Made by a program: the position numbers and the translations under genes | Notes under the pieces: generated by a model | Told to the model about the DNA's origin: nothing | Seen by the model: the letters and a program-made list of their open reading frames with translations, nothing else | Databases searched by the model: none | Shown: positions 17,679-29,798 of the stretch, one piece after another | How the letters are laid out: each line of letters starts with the position of its first letter | How positions within the stretch are numbered: the first letter of the stretch is position 1 | Assembly: GCA_026394055.1 (NCBI GenBank) | Contig: JAPKYZ010000063.1 | Location: 1 to 64,000, forward strand | DNA: 64,000 nt | Direction of reading: 5' to 3' | Source of the DNA: Acidobacteriota bacterium | GTDB lineage: Bacteria; Acidobacteriota; Terriglobia; Bryobacterales; Bryobacteraceae

Positions 17679-18449
17679 ATGGAACGTTACACACCGGGCG
17701 ATTCGCCCAATGTCACCAACTTCATGGCCCGCAGGACACTGGCCACCCACGGGTCGTTCTTTCGCCCTTTCCTCTTCCCGGGAGCCCACGTGCTCGACTG
17801 CGGCTGTGGACCCGGGACCATCACCGCCGATATCGCCAAATGCATCGCCCCCGATGGACAGGTGTGCGGCGTCGATGGCAACGCGGACCAGATCGATCTG
17901 GCCCGTCAGGTGCTATCAGGGGCCCCGAACGCCGAATGCCGCGTTGCCAGCATTTATGAACTGCCGTTCGAGAACAACCATTTCGATGCCGTCCTGGCCC
18001 ATGCACTGTTTGAGCATTTGGCCGACCCGGACCGCGCGGCTGCCGAGCTGTTGCGCGTCCTGAAACCCGGTGGCGTCATCGGCCTCCGCAGCCCCGATTG
18101 GACGGGCCGGTTGAGTTGGCCAGCTTCCGGTCGAGCCGAGCGCGCGCTCGACTTTTACGCCGAGCTGCAGGCCGCCAACGGCGGAGACCTGACGATTGGT
18201 CGAAAGCTGCCGTCGATCCTGCGCCGGGCCGGCTTCCACGCGGTCCGCGCGACGGCCAGCTATGAATGCTACGCGCCGGTCCAAGTGATCGCCGAATACT
18301 TGGCGGCACAGATCGAAGTGACCTGGCAAGTGCCCTCCGGGGCATGGACCACCACCGAACTCGCGGAGGAGCTCCGCGTCTGGTGCCGTCAACCAGATGC
18401 GTTTTTTGCGCAAGCATGGGGTGAAGTGGTGGGGGTGAAGGCCGCCTAG
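17679..18449 (+). CDS. Class I SAM-dependent methyltransferase
   Basis: A 256-residue Rossmann-fold methyltransferase. The SAM motif is LDCGCGPGTITADIA near residues 38-52, the acidic residue of motif II is in GVDGNADQIDLAR, and the later motif VLAHALFEHLADP is of the UbiE/Methyltransf_11 type. The acceptor substrate cannot be read from sequence. The divergent LysR gene probably controls it through the 75-nt intergenic region. Confidence 0.88.
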   Translation: MERYTPGDSPNVTNFMARRTLATHGSFFRPFLFPGAHVLDCGCGPGTITADIAKCIAPDGQVCGVDGNADQIDLARQVLSGAPNAECRVASIYELPFENNHFDAVLAHALFEHLADPDRAAAELLRVLKPGGVIGLRSPDWTGRLSWPASGRAERALDFYAELQAANGGDLTIGRKLPSILRRAGFHAVRATASYECYAPVQVIAEYLAAQIEVTWQVPSGAWTTTELAEELRVWCRQPDAFFAQAWGEVVGVKAA

Positions 18450-18604
18450 AAGCCCGGAGCTTTGGCCTCCGGCATCAGCTTGGGAGCCGCCCGCCGCGAT
18501 TGCCGGGCGTGAGCCGGACTGGTTCATCATCTAGAGAGGCACCGCGCACCGAGTTCTGACCGCCGGGCCTGTTTCGACACGTGAGAGGAGGAGGTCCGCC
18601 GAGC

Positions 18605-19586
18605 ATGCCTGCGCCCAAGCAACGCCGGATCTTTCACGTCGACATGGACGCCTTCTTTGTCAGCGTGGAGGAGATTTTTGACCCCTCGCTGAAGGGCAAG
18701 CCCGTGGTGGTGGGCGGCGCGCGGGACCAGCGGGGCGTCGTGTCGGCGGCTTCTTACGCGGCGCGGAAGTTTGGGGTCCATTCGGCCATGCCGCTGCGGA
18801 CGGCGGCGCAGATGTGTCCGCAGGCGATCTTTGTCGAAGGGCACCCGGACCGCTACCGCGACTATTCCAAGCGCGTGCAGCAGATCTTCGGCCGGTTTAC
18901 GCCGGTGGTGGAGATGGCCTCGATTGATGAGGCGTATCTGGACATGACGGGCACGGAGCGGCTGCTGGGGCCGCCGCTCGAGGCTGCGCACAAGATCCAT
19001 GAGGCGGTAAAGCAGGAGACACAGCTGAACTGCTCCATTGGCGCCTCGCAAACGCGCCTGGTGTCGAAGGTGGCCTCCGATCAAGCCAAGCCGAATGGCG
19101 TGCTGTGGATCGCGCCCGGGCAGGAGGCGGAGTTTCTGGCGCCGCTGGACGTCCGCAAGATCCCCGGCGTCGGCAAAGTGACCGCGGAAGCACCAGTTCT
19201 TTGCCCGCACCGTGCACCTGAAGCTCCGCTACTCGGACTTTTCGACGTTTACGCGAGCCCACACGCTACGGGAGCCCACGGCACTCGATCGCGCCATTGC
19301 CGACGCGGCCCGGCAGATGTTCCGCAAAGCGTGGCGAGCAGGGGAGCCGATCCGCTTGCTCGGAGTGGGCGTCTCGGGCCTGGATGTGGCGGCCGGACAG
19401 CAGGGATTGTTTGATGCTCCCGCGAATCAGCGCTGGGAGACCGCGCTGACGGCGGTCGACAAGCTACGGGAGCGGTTCGGCAGCGACGCCGTCTCCCTGG
19501 CTCGCGGCCTAAAGGGCAAGTTCCGTGAGCGCACCCACGAGGCGCTGCCGGACATGGACGCGCCCGCCATCAAGAAGCAGGAGTAG
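18605..19586 (+). pseudogene. dinB: DNA polymerase IV (dinB), disrupted by an internal deletion and frameshift
   Basis: The N-terminal part (18605-19186) is convincing Y-family polymerase: catalytic HVDMDAFFVSVEE, the SIDEAYLD triad and the helix-hairpin-helix opening KIPGVGKVTAE. After GKVTAE the frame shifts and the sequence joins FFARTVHLKLRYSDF, which belongs to the little-finger domain; the tail runs on to 19586. About 100 residues that normally lie between these points are missing. The junction is near 19186-19192. The start at 18605 follows a strong gaggaggagg ribosome site. A functional enzyme is unlikely, although a truncated product to 19414 could be made. Confidence 0.85.
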
Positions 19587-19629
19587 CGTTCTGTTGCAAC
19601 CTTTTGGCGCTTCATGGATCAAAGACGGT

Positions 19630-20100
19630 ATGCAAGTGAACATTGGACTCTCTGAAGCGTCGCGCAAAGCGGTGGCGCAGATTCTCAACGCCGTGTTGGC
19701 CGACGCCTACGTGCTCTACACCAAGACGCGGAACTATCACTGGAACGTGAAGGGCCCGCATTTCCATGACCTGCACAAGTTGTTCGAGGCGCAGTACGAC
19801 ACCATCGACGGCGCGATTGATGAGATTGCGGAACGCGTGCGCTCGCTGGGTGAGCCGGCGCTGGGCGGCTTGAAGGATTTTCTGGCGGTCACGCGCCTGA
19901 GTGATTCCGCCGGTACGCTGACCGCGCCCCAGATGATTGCCGCCTTGTTGAGCGATCACGAAGCGATCATCCGGCAACTGCGCGGCGATATCGACGCCGT
20001 GGGTGCGCAGCACGGCGACACCGGCAACCAGGACTTTCTCACCGGCTTGATGGAAGAGCACGAGAAGATGGCCTGGATGCTGCGCTCGACGCTCGAGTAG
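19630..20100 (+). CDS. dps: Dps/ferritin-like DNA-protection protein
   Basis: A 156-residue ferritin-fold protein that should form dodecamers, oxidise Fe(II) with peroxide and protect DNA. The motif YTKTRNYHWNVKGPHF (about 30-45) carries the inter-subunit ferroxidase His and the family signature, and FDTIDGAIDEIAERVR-like sequence (AQYDTIDGAIDEIAE) supplies the acidic ligands. The start ATG at 19630 gives MQVNIGLSEASRK; the frame is open further upstream into the dinB remnant, but that extension is not Dps. It is followed by a 14-bp hairpin. Confidence 0.92.
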   Translation: MQVNIGLSEASRKAVAQILNAVLADAYVLYTKTRNYHWNVKGPHFHDLHKLFEAQYDTIDGAIDEIAERVRSLGEPALGGLKDFLAVTRLSDSAGTLTAPQMIAALLSDHEAIIRQLRGDIDAVGAQHGDTGNQDFLTGLMEEHEKMAWMLRSTLE

Positions 20101-20135
20101 TCCGCGGCCCGCAAAGCCAGTCCCACGGCGGCCAG

Positions 20136-20177
20136 CAACAGCTCACTCCAAGCCTTTTGGGCGGGAGTGAGCTGTTG
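20136..20177. terminator. Strong hairpin between dps and the PEP-CTERM gene
   Basis: A perfect 14-bp stem, caacagctcactcc (20136-20149) and its complement (20164-20177), encloses a 14-nt loop. It follows the dps stop codon and faces the convergent PEP-CTERM gene, so it can serve both. There is no U-tract, so termination is inferred only from position and stem strength. Confidence 0.6.
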
Positions 20178-20200
20178 TCGTTGAGAAGCGTTGACTTGCG

Positions 20201-20878
20201 CTAGGCGCGGCGGCGGCGGAAGAACACTGCGGCTCTCGCAAGAGTGGCGCCGAACAAGCCCATGGTGCCCGGCTCCGGCGTCAGCGTGGTGCCACTGATC
20301 TGGAGCGGGAGCTGCCCGGGTGTCACGGACGCGGGGTACCAGTAGTCGCTGCCGGGTGAGCTCAAGATGTTGCCTCCGGATGCATACCGCACCGAGGCGA
20401 AAATGTAGGCTCCATCGGCGGCACGGTCGGTCTGAAGGGTAAGCCAGTAGTTACCCGCATTCAGCTTGACATCCGGGAAGCTGGCGGTGGCGGCATAGTA
20501 GGCGAATGTCCCATCGAAGCCCAGGTATTGGTTGGAAACGCCGGACTTGCCCTTGGTGATAGACTTCACACCCTCAGGCTCTTGGGAGATCTCCCAGCTT
20601 ACTTCCGTCGCGCCCGGGCCGACCTGGACGCGCAGAGTCGAGAAGGTGAACGACGTCAGCAGGGAAGGTTCGGACAGGCTGAATTGCTGACTAGTCTTGC
20701 CGGGGGCGGACAAATACCAGCCGGCGCCATTGAACTCAGTGGGGCCGTTATCAAAGACGACTCCTGCCAGCGCCACGGAACCGGCGGCGAGGCTGAGGGC
20801 GAAGGCCCGAATGACGGCGCCGGTGGCCCGGCTGAACGGTGAACACGACCGCTGTTGCGGGTGGTTGACGTAGGACAT
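20201..20878 (-). CDS. PEP-CTERM sorting-domain protein
   Basis: A 225-residue exported protein. A signal peptide with hydrophobic core (AFALSLAAGSVALAG) begins around residue 25. The body is beta-rich and of unknown fold. The C-terminus TPEPGTMGLFGATLARAAVFFRRRRA has the three parts of a PEP-CTERM signal: PEP motif, transmembrane segment and basic tail; it should be processed by an exosortase, none of which is in this window. It is downstream of the ECF sigma gene on the same strand. Confidence 0.85.
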   Translation of the reverse strand: MSYVNHPQQRSCSPFSRATGAVIRAFALSLAAGSVALAGVVFDNGPTEFNGAGWYLSAPGKTSQQFSLSEPSLLTSFTFSTLRVQVGPGATEVSWEISQEPEGVKSITKGKSGVSNQYLGFDGTFAYYAATASFPDVKLNAGNYWLTLQTDRAADGAYIFASVRYASGGNILSSPGSDYWYPASVTPGQLPLQISGTTLTPEPGTMGLFGATLARAAVFFRRRRA

Positions 20879-20976
20879 GTTGCTTAAGTTTTCCTTGTGT
20901 GCTGGAGCGGTAAGTTTCCGCTCCTATGGGTAATTCGCCAAAAGGCGGAGCGCACCCTCAAGAAAACTGAAAATTC

Positions 20977-21585
20977 TTAACTGGTGGCGGAGAGGGACGA
21001 TTTGGCCAGTTCCCGCGCCAGCCAGGCCTTGGCCAGCCGCAGGTGGCGGTGGACCGTGGCCTCCGAAAGGCTGACTTCGGCGGCGATCTCAGCATAGCTG
21101 AGCCCGGCGAAGTAGTGCAGTTCGACCATACGGGCCGGGCCCGGGTCCAGCGCGAACAGTTTGTTCAAGGCGGCGTCGAGATCAAGCAGCGAGCTGGCGT
21201 CGTGGCTGACGCCGGCGGCCGCGGCGGCACCGAGGGTGACCATGGGGGCTCCACCGCCGCGCTTTTCGCGATGGGCGGCCCGGGCGCTGTCCACCAACAC
21301 CATCCGCATCGCGCGGCAGGCGAGGGCCAAAAAGTGAGTACGATCCTCCACACGCAACCCGGCGGCGGCGGACAAACGCAGATAGGCCTCATTCAGCAAT
21401 TCGGTCGGTTGCAGCGGCACGGGCCGCAGGCGGGCCCTAACCGCGCTCCCGGCGATCTGGCGGAGCTCCTGGTAGAGCAGCGTGAAGAGCTGATCCATGC
21501 TGCCGCGGTCCCCTTGTGACCAGGCCGCCAGGAGGCGGCTGACAGTGCTGGGGCTGGGGTCCATTTGCCCTTTATCATGCCTCAT
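20977..21585 (-). CDS. ECF-type RNA polymerase sigma factor (acidobacterial/planctomycete group)
   Basis: A 202-residue sigma factor with region 2 (LTELLNEAYLRLSAA-type segment at about 60-75, then RTHFLALACRAMRMVLVDSARA) and region 4 (DPGPARMVELHYFAGLSYAEIAAEVSLSEATVHRHLRLAKAWL). It belongs to the PF07638-like group rather than classical RpoE. No anti-sigma gene is next to it; instead a Ser/Thr kinase is divergently encoded 63 nt away, and phosphorylation control is a known theme for such pairs. Starts at 21585 or 21564 are both possible. Confidence 0.88.
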   Translation of the reverse strand: MRHDKGQMDPSPSTVSRLLAAWSQGDRGSMDQLFTLLYQELRQIAGSAVRARLRPVPLQPTELLNEAYLRLSAAAGLRVEDRTHFLALACRAMRMVLVDSARAAHREKRGGGAPMVTLGAAAAAGVSHDASSLLDLDAALNKLFALDPGPARMVELHYFAGLSYAEIAAEVSLSEATVHRHLRLAKAWLARELAKSSLSATS

Positions 21586-21648
21586 TGAACCCGGTGCTGA
21601 TGAGCTGTGAGTTTTTGACGCCAGCTGATATACTCCCCAGATTCTTCC

Positions 21649-24198
<2,550 letters not shown>

Positions 24199-24257
24199 CG
24201 GGATGTGGCGTATGATCAGCCTGGAGCACGAAAGTAAGTAGCAGCCGCTGTTACTGG

Positions 24258-25448
24258 CTAAGCCGTGTGAGCAAGATGCTCACTGTTTTTTGATGAGCGG
24301 GAACTAACCACCAGGACCAGCGCCAGCCAGAGACACCCCGCCCCGGCAAAGTAGGGAGCGGTGCGGCTTACCTGATCATAGAGCGCTCCCGCGGCAATGG
24401 GGCTCAGCACGCGGGTCAGGCTGCCCAGGCTTTGCGAGACGCCCAGGATGCTGCCCTGTTCCTGCGAGGAGACCACGCGCGACAGCAGGCTGGTGAGGCT
24501 GGGTCCGGTGAGGCCCATGCCAAACGAGATGAAGCCGCAGGGGATAAACAGCAATGGTCCGCTGGGAATGAACGGGATGGCCGCGAAGGCCAAGCCGGCG
24601 ATGGCGGTGCCGGCGATAGCCAGCTTGCGGCCGTCCACCACGCCCGAAATGCGACGCATCAGCAGGCCCTGGGTGAGGACGCCGACAATCCCAATGGCGG
24701 CAAAGATCCCGGCGATCTGCGCGGGTCCGATCTGAAAGGTGTCGAAGGCGTAGACGGCAAAGTTGGTTTGCAGGGCGGCCATGGCGAAATTGGCCGAAAA
24801 GAAGGCCAGCAGCAACAAGGTGAGCTCCGGGCGAACGAGGGCCCGGCCGATCTGGCGGACCGGGTCCAGTTGGCGCCAATCCGTGATGCGCGCGCCGCGC
24901 TTCTCCACCGGGTGCGATTCCGGCAGAAAGAACCAGGTGGCGGCCAGCGTCACCAGCGAGAGCGCTCCGGCGCCAAAGGCCGGGGCAATCAGGCTGATGT
25001 TCGACAAGACGCCGCCCAGCGCCGGGCCGATGATGAAGCCCAAACCAAAGGCGGCCCCGATCAAGCCAAAGTTCTTGGCGCGTTGCTCCGGTGGAGTGAT
25101 GTCGGCGATGTAGGCTTGCGCGGTGGAGATGTTTCCTCCGGTAATGCCATCGATGACGCGCGAGAGGTACATCAGCCACAGCGCCCCGGCCCAGCCAAAC
25201 AGAAAGTAGCCGAACGCCGTGCCGGCCAGGCTGATCAGCAGCACCGGACGGCGGCCAAACCGGTCACTCAACACGCCCAGGATGGGGGTCGCGAAGAACT
25301 GGGCGCCGGAAAAGGCCACCGACATCAGGCCCACGGCCATGGCGTCGTTTTGGAACTGGCGCACCAGGAAGGGAAAAACGGGCACCAGAATGCCGGCTCC
25401 CAGCAGGTCCAGAAACACGATCAGGAAGATAACGGCGAGAGGCGACAA
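24258..25448 (-). CDS. MFS transporter, Tet/DHA1 type
   Basis: A 396-residue drug:proton-antiporter-like membrane protein with twelve predicted helices. The loop SDRFGRRPVLL and the ADITPPEQRAKNFGLIGAAFGLGFIIGPALGG segment are typical of the TetA-like branch. Substrate specificity is not deducible; tetracycline efflux is only one of many possibilities. A terminator for the convergent kinase gene overlaps its 3' end. Confidence 0.92.
   Translation of the reverse strand: MSPLAVIFLIVFLDLLGAGILVPVFPFLVRQFQNDAMAVGLMSVAFSGAQFFATPILGVLSDRFGRRPVLLISLAGTAFGYFLFGWAGALWLMYLSRVIDGITGGNISTAQAYIADITPPEQRAKNFGLIGAAFGLGFIIGPALGGVLSNISLIAPAFGAGALSLVTLAATWFFLPESHPVEKRGARITDWRQLDPVRQIGRALVRPELTLLLLAFFSANFAMAALQTNFAVYAFDTFQIGPAQIAGIFAAIGIVGVLTQGLLMRRISGVVDGRKLAIAGTAIAGLAFAAIPFIPSGPLLFIPCGFISFGMGLTGPSLTSLLSRVVSSQEQGSILGVSQSLGSLTRVLSPIAAGALYDQVSRTAPYFAGAGCLWLALVLVVSSRSSKNSEHLAHTA
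24267..24291 (+). terminator. Rho-independent terminator of the kinase gene
   Basis: The hairpin gtgagca / aga / tgctcac (24267-24283) is followed by tgtttttt. It lies about 70 nt after the kinase stop codon and inside the last codons of the convergent MFS gene. Confidence 0.7.
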
Positions 25449-25548
25449 ACTATTAGGTTCTCATGCCACGGCCCGCCCCGGCAGGAATCCGTGCCCTTTG
25501 GGGCGGATTTTTCGCACTGCGGACCGATGTGTGACAGAGTGCCACGGG

Positions 25549-26592
25549 CTACCGTCCGTTGAACTTCAGGATGTCCCGCATGTCATACAAAAGAAAGTTC
25601 TTGGGGGCCGAGTTCATGGCCACGAACAATCCTTTGGGAAAGCGCGCGCCCAGGGGCGTGGATGTCACTTCAATGCCGTCGGTGGTGTCGGCCCCGCCCT
25701 TAAAGGCGAACAGCAACTGGTTTTGCCCACTGCGGGCATAGACTTTATACTCGCTGTTGCGGGGCAACTGATCGGTGGAGATCAGGTAGCCTTGCCCGCC
25801 GGGCGCGGTGTAGAGCGCCAGTCCTTCGCGGTCCCCTTGGTAGCCCTGGGTGCCCAGGAGCGCCAGTTCCGTCGCGGCGCCGGCATGGTCGGGGTCGGCG
25901 TGATACTTGCGAATTCCGGCGCCTTCGTCAGAATAGTAGACGAAGCCCAGTTCATCGTCCACCACCACCGCCTCAATCTCTTTGGTGCCGCTAAAACGGC
26001 CAAACTTTCTCACCAGCTTGCCGCTGACTTTTCCGCCCTTCAGCTCCAACTGATACTGCCACAAGTAGTTCGTGCGCGGACTGTCGGGCCGGCCCTTGGG
26101 CGCGACGATGGCGAAAATCGCGCCGTCGCGGGGCCGCCGGTAGAGGCCGATGCCCATCGGCTCCCGGCAGCAAGCCACCGTGCCGGCCTCCCGCACACCC
26201 TGGGCGGTGACACTGAAGATCCGCAGGCGATCCTTCAGACGCTCAGTGACGACGGCGATGTCGATGGGTTGGGAACCGGCTCCCGGGTTGGAGGGCTGCA
26301 GGCCATACTCGACATCGACGTTGTTGGGCCGGTCGATTCCGGTGAAGGTCTGGCGAATTTCGCCATCCAGGCCAAAGACCACCAGCGCGCCCCGGGGCGC
26401 CTGCACTTTGTTGGTGCCCAGCACCAGGCTCTGCTCCGGGTGGGCGGCGTTGATCCAGATGGCGGGGTCATCCGGGTCGTCCGTGACGGGCTTGGTGCCC
26501 AGCGCGGGCTTTACTTCAAAGATCTGCGGGGCCTGCCACGCAACCAGCGAGCAAGCGGCGAAGACGAGGAGAAGGGCGCGGTAGCCGGACAT
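25549..26592 (-). CDS. Secreted beta-propeller phytase (3-phytase family)
   Basis: A 347-residue exported phosphatase of the beta-propeller phytase family (PF02333), which releases phosphate from inositol hexaphosphate with calcium. The signal peptide is MSGYRALLLVFAACSLVAWQA. Family motifs include DDPDDPAIWINAAHPEQSLVLGTNK (about 38-62) and DRPNNVDVEYG, with the calcium-binding acidic residues, and DGIEVTS near the C-terminus. The gene is short compared with some homologues, but all six blades can be accounted for. Together with the phospholipase C and acid phosphatase in this window it suggests organic phosphate use. Confidence 0.88.
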   Translation of the reverse strand: MSGYRALLLVFAACSLVAWQAPQIFEVKPALGTKPVTDDPDDPAIWINAAHPEQSLVLGTNKVQAPRGALVVFGLDGEIRQTFTGIDRPNNVDVEYGLQPSNPGAGSQPIDIAVVTERLKDRLRIFSVTAQGVREAGTVACCREPMGIGLYRRPRDGAIFAIVAPKGRPDSPRTNYLWQYQLELKGGKVSGKLVRKFGRFSGTKEIEAVVVDDELGFVYYSDEGAGIRKYHADPDHAGAATELALLGTQGYQGDREGLALYTAPGGQGYLISTDQLPRNSEYKVYARSGQNQLLFAFKGGADTTDGIEVTSTPLGARFPKGLFVAMNSAPKNFLLYDMRDILKFNGR

Positions 26593-26693
26593 TCCTCAAA
26601 GGGTAGCCGAAGTTGAGGCATCCGTCAGTCACTCAGAAGAATTCTGTTTGTCATGGAAAAGAAATACCGGATTGCTAGATTATGTATTAAAAC

Positions 26694-29624
26694 ATGCGTA
26701 CCTATTTACGAATTCCCGTTGCCTGTCTGCTGGTGACTGGCGGACTGTGGGCCCAGGCGGATCGCGCGGCGGTGAATGGCACCGTGCGTGATGCCTCCGG
26801 TCTGGTGGTGCCGGAAGCCAAGGTGGAAGCCCTGAACCCGGCCGACGGACTGCGGCGCGAAATCAAGACCGATTCGACAGGCACCTACCAACTGGTGCGG
26901 CTGCCCATCGGCACTTACACAGTTACTATCTCCAAGGAAGGCTTCAAGACCGCCAAGATTGACGGCGTGCAGCTTTCGGTGGGCCAGGTGCGGACGCTGG
27001 ACGCCCAGCTTGAGACCGGCACCGTGGCCACGCAGCTGGAAGTGACCGCGGAAACCGCCGTCGTCGACCGCAGCACCTCCGAGATCGGCACCGCGATTGG
27101 GGAAACGCAGATCCGTAACATCCCGGTGAATGGCCGCAACTGGACCGCGCTGATGCTGCTGGCTCCGGGCGCCACCAACACGGGCGAAGGCAACCAGAAC
27201 TCGATCCGCTTCTTTGGCCGGCCGCGCGATGAAAACAACTGGACCTTTGATGGCGTGGACGCGACGGGCGTCAAGGATCCGCGGCAGGAGACCAGCTTGC
27301 GGCTGGTAATTTCGCTCGATTCGATTGCGGAGTTCCGCGTCAGCTCGTCCATGTACACGGCCGAAGGTGGCGGTGGCGGCGGCGGTCTGGTGAATCTGGT
27401 GTCCAAGACCGGCACCAATGAGTTCCACGGCAGCACGTTTTGGTTTGTGCGCAACAGCTACTTCGATGCCCGGCGGTTTATCGATGGCCCGGTGTTGCCG
27501 CCCGTGCGCTTGAACCAGTACGGGGCCAATTTCGGCGGTCCGATTGCGAAGAACAAGCTGTTCTTCTTTGCCAACTACGAAGGTCTGCGGCAAAGGCTGA
27601 CGACGACCTCCGCCTCGGGTCTGGTGCCGAGCCAAGCATACCGGGCGGCCACCTCGGCCTCGACGCCCGCGCTGCGCCCGATTCTGGAGGCATTTCCGGT
27701 GGGCAACGCCGGCGCGGTGAATGCGAACGTGGACCGCTACGTGGGGACGCCGCGGCAGATCTGGAATGAAGATTCGGGCATGTTCCGCATCGACTACCGG
27801 ATTAACGACCGCCATTCGCTGTTTGCCCGCTACAACTCAAACACGGGCTTTATCAGTGAGCCGCGGACGGCGCTGCTCGAAACGCGGGACTCCGATATTC
27901 GCCCGGTGCAGGGCACGATCCAGTGGCAGTCGGTGTTTGGCGTGGCGACGGTAAACGAGTTGCGGGTGGGCGTGAACCGCTCCGCGCTGGAACGGACGCA
28001 GGTGGGACGGTACCGCTACCAGATCTCGGTGCCGGGCTTCACGGGCACGCAGGCGGGCCGCGACGAAGTGGAGAAGCCGACGTCGTACTCGGTGCTGGAC
28101 AACTTCTCGCGCATCTTTGGGCGCCACACCTTTAAGGCCGGCTTTGAATCGCGGCGCGTCGATGTTAACGTGGCGGACTCGGGAGCGTCTACGTTGACCT
28201 ACGGTACCTTGGCCAACTTTACCGCCAACCGCATGGATAGCCTCGCGCGCTCCACCAACTACCCCATGCTGGGCGCCCGCCGCTACTACACGTTCTTCTA
28301 CGCGCAGGACGAATTCAAGATGCGCCCCAACCTGACGGTGAACTACGGCGTCCGGTATGAGAACTACGGCTTGGCGAACGAAGTGCACAATCGCGGCAAG
28401 GTGCTCGATTTTGACCGCTGCGGCGGCTTGTGCCCGGCCAACACGCCGTGGTACTTCCGCGACAACAACAACTTTGCGCCGCGCGTTTCGCTGGCGTGGT
28501 CGCCCGAAATGTTCAAGGGGCGCACGGTGTTCCGGGCTGGTGCCGGCATGTATCACACGCCCGGCCAGAATGACGACGTGAACGCGGCGCTCGATAGCTT
28601 TGGTGAGTCCTATACGTTGACCATCGCGGAGCAGGCCGGCCTCTCGTTCCCGGTGGATTCGTTCCTCAATCAGGCGCGGACCTCGGCCGTTACACCTCGG
28701 GCCCTGCAGCGCGACCGGCGCGACGCCTACACCACCAACTGGACCTTCTCGATGCAGCACCAGCTGCCGGCCTCGTTTGTCCTGCAAGCGGCCTACGTCG
28801 GCAACAAAGGGACGCACCTGTTTGGCCGGGATCGCCTGAACAATATCGATCCTGTCACCGGACGCCGTCCGTATGCGGGCTTCTCCAGCATCGACCGCAA
28901 GGTTAACTACAACCGCAACAGCTTCAACGGCCTGCAGGCGTCGCTGAACCGGAGCCTCAAGCGCGGCTTTATGTTCCAGATGCAGTACCTCTACGGCAAG
29001 GTGGTGGACGACAACGCGGGATCGGGCGAAGGCGCGGAAGTGATGCGCTCCAACTGCCGCTCTTGTGATCGGGCCCGCGCGGACTTCGACATCCGCCAGA
29101 CCATGACCGCCAATGCCGTCTATGAACTGCCGTGGGGCAAGAAGAGGCTGTGGGGCGGTTGGGCCGTCAGCGGCTTCTACTTCGTCCGCACCGGCCGCCC
29201 GGTGAACATCCTGGTCAACCGGGCGCAAGGCACGCTGCCGGACGGCAACACGGTCAACCAACGTCCGAACTACGCGGGCGGTGCGGTGGTGTTGACCGAC
29301 CCGAACCCCGGCGCCTACTTGAACCGGGCCGCCTTTGCCATCCCCGCCGCCGGTACCTGGGGCAACCTGGGCCGCAACGTAGGCCAGGGCCCCGGCCTGT
29401 GGCAGGTGGATACCGCACTCACCAAGCGCACGCGGATCACCGAGCAGTTCAACCTGGAGTTCCGGGCCGAAACGTTTAACCTGTTCAACCGCGCCCAATA
29501 CGGCAACCCGGTGAACAACTTCTCAAACGGCACCTTCGGCACGATCCTGACCACCGCCAACGACGGCGTGACCGGGCAGGGAACACCGCGCCAGTTCCAG
29601 TTCGCGCTGCGGCTGAATTTCTAG
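26694..29624 (+). CDS. TonB-dependent receptor with N-terminal carboxypeptidase-regulatory-like domain (Oar-like)
   Basis: A 976-residue outer-membrane protein. A signal peptide (about 1-22) is followed by an Ig-like carboxypeptidase-regulatory domain (ADRAAVNGTVRDASGLVVPEAKVEALNP, about 22-105), a plug region (about 115-235) and a beta-barrel that ends in FQFALRLNF, with the C-terminal aromatic residue of outer-membrane proteins. Such receptors are abundant in Acidobacteriota and are thought to import oligosaccharides, peptides or other large ligands; no substrate cue is seen here. The ligand-binding glycine run GGGGGGGLVNLVSKTG is typical. No tonB gene is nearby. A -10-like element is weak and no ribosome site is obvious. 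Confidence 0.94.
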   Translation: MRTYLRIPVACLLVTGGLWAQADRAAVNGTVRDASGLVVPEAKVEALNPADGLRREIKTDSTGTYQLVRLPIGTYTVTISKEGFKTAKIDGVQLSVGQVRTLDAQLETGTVATQLEVTAETAVVDRSTSEIGTAIGETQIRNIPVNGRNWTALMLLAPGATNTGEGNQNSIRFFGRPRDENNWTFDGVDATGVKDPRQETSLRLVISLDSIAEFRVSSSMYTAEGGGGGGGLVNLVSKTGTNEFHGSTFWFVRNSYFDARRFIDGPVLPPVRLNQYGANFGGPIAKNKLFFFANYEGLRQRLTTTSASGLVPSQAYRAATSASTPALRPILEAFPVGNAGAVNANVDRYVGTPRQIWNEDSGMFRIDYRINDRHSLFARYNSNTGFISEPRTALLETRDSDIRPVQGTIQWQSVFGVATVNELRVGVNRSALERTQVGRYRYQISVPGFTGTQAGRDEVEKPTSYSVLDNFSRIFGRHTFKAGFESRRVDVNVADSGASTLTYGTLANFTANRMDSLARSTNYPMLGARRYYTFFYAQDEFKMRPNLTVNYGVRYENYGLANEVHNRGKVLDFDRCGGLCPANTPWYFRDNNNFAPRVSLAWSPEMFKGRTVFRAGAGMYHTPGQNDDVNAALDSFGESYTLTIAEQAGLSFPVDSFLNQARTSAVTPRALQRDRRDAYTTNWTFSMQHQLPASFVLQAAYVGNKGTHLFGRDRLNNIDPVTGRRPYAGFSSIDRKVNYNRNSFNGLQASLNRSLKRGFMFQMQYLYGKVVDDNAGSGEGAEVMRSNCRSCDRARADFDIRQTMTANAVYELPWGKKRLWGGWAVSGFYFVRTGRPVNILVNRAQGTLPDGNTVNQRPNYAGGAVVLTDPNPGAYLNRAAFAIPAAGTWGNLGRNVGQGPGLWQVDTALTKRTRITEQFNLEFRAETFNLFNRAQYGNPVNNFSNGTFGTILTTANDGVTGQGTPRQFQFALRLNF

Positions 29625-29685
29625 GGCCGCCGGTTGAGTTAGCCGCTCTGTCGTTGCTTTGAAGAGCGAAAGTTCGGGAGCCCGG

Positions 29686-29712
29686 GTGGCGCAGACCTGA
29701 GGTCTACGCCAC
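29686..29712. terminator. Hairpin after the TonB-dependent receptor gene
   Basis: gtggcg and cgccac pair, with agacc/ggtct inside and a short loop; there is one mismatch in the stem. It sits 60 nt after the receptor stop codon and before the convergent secreted-protein gene. No U-tract follows, so the role is tentative. Confidence 0.45.
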
Positions 29713-29798
29713 AACGGCCTGCCGGTCCAGCACTCCGTCAAGCGCTCCTGCATGCCGGACTACATCCGCGAACGACCCGGACGTTGCCACCATCAGCG

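Noticed and set aside
24258-25448. Tetracycline-specific resistance pump
   Set aside because: The family signature is of the broad Tet/DHA1 group only; no basis for a specific drug.
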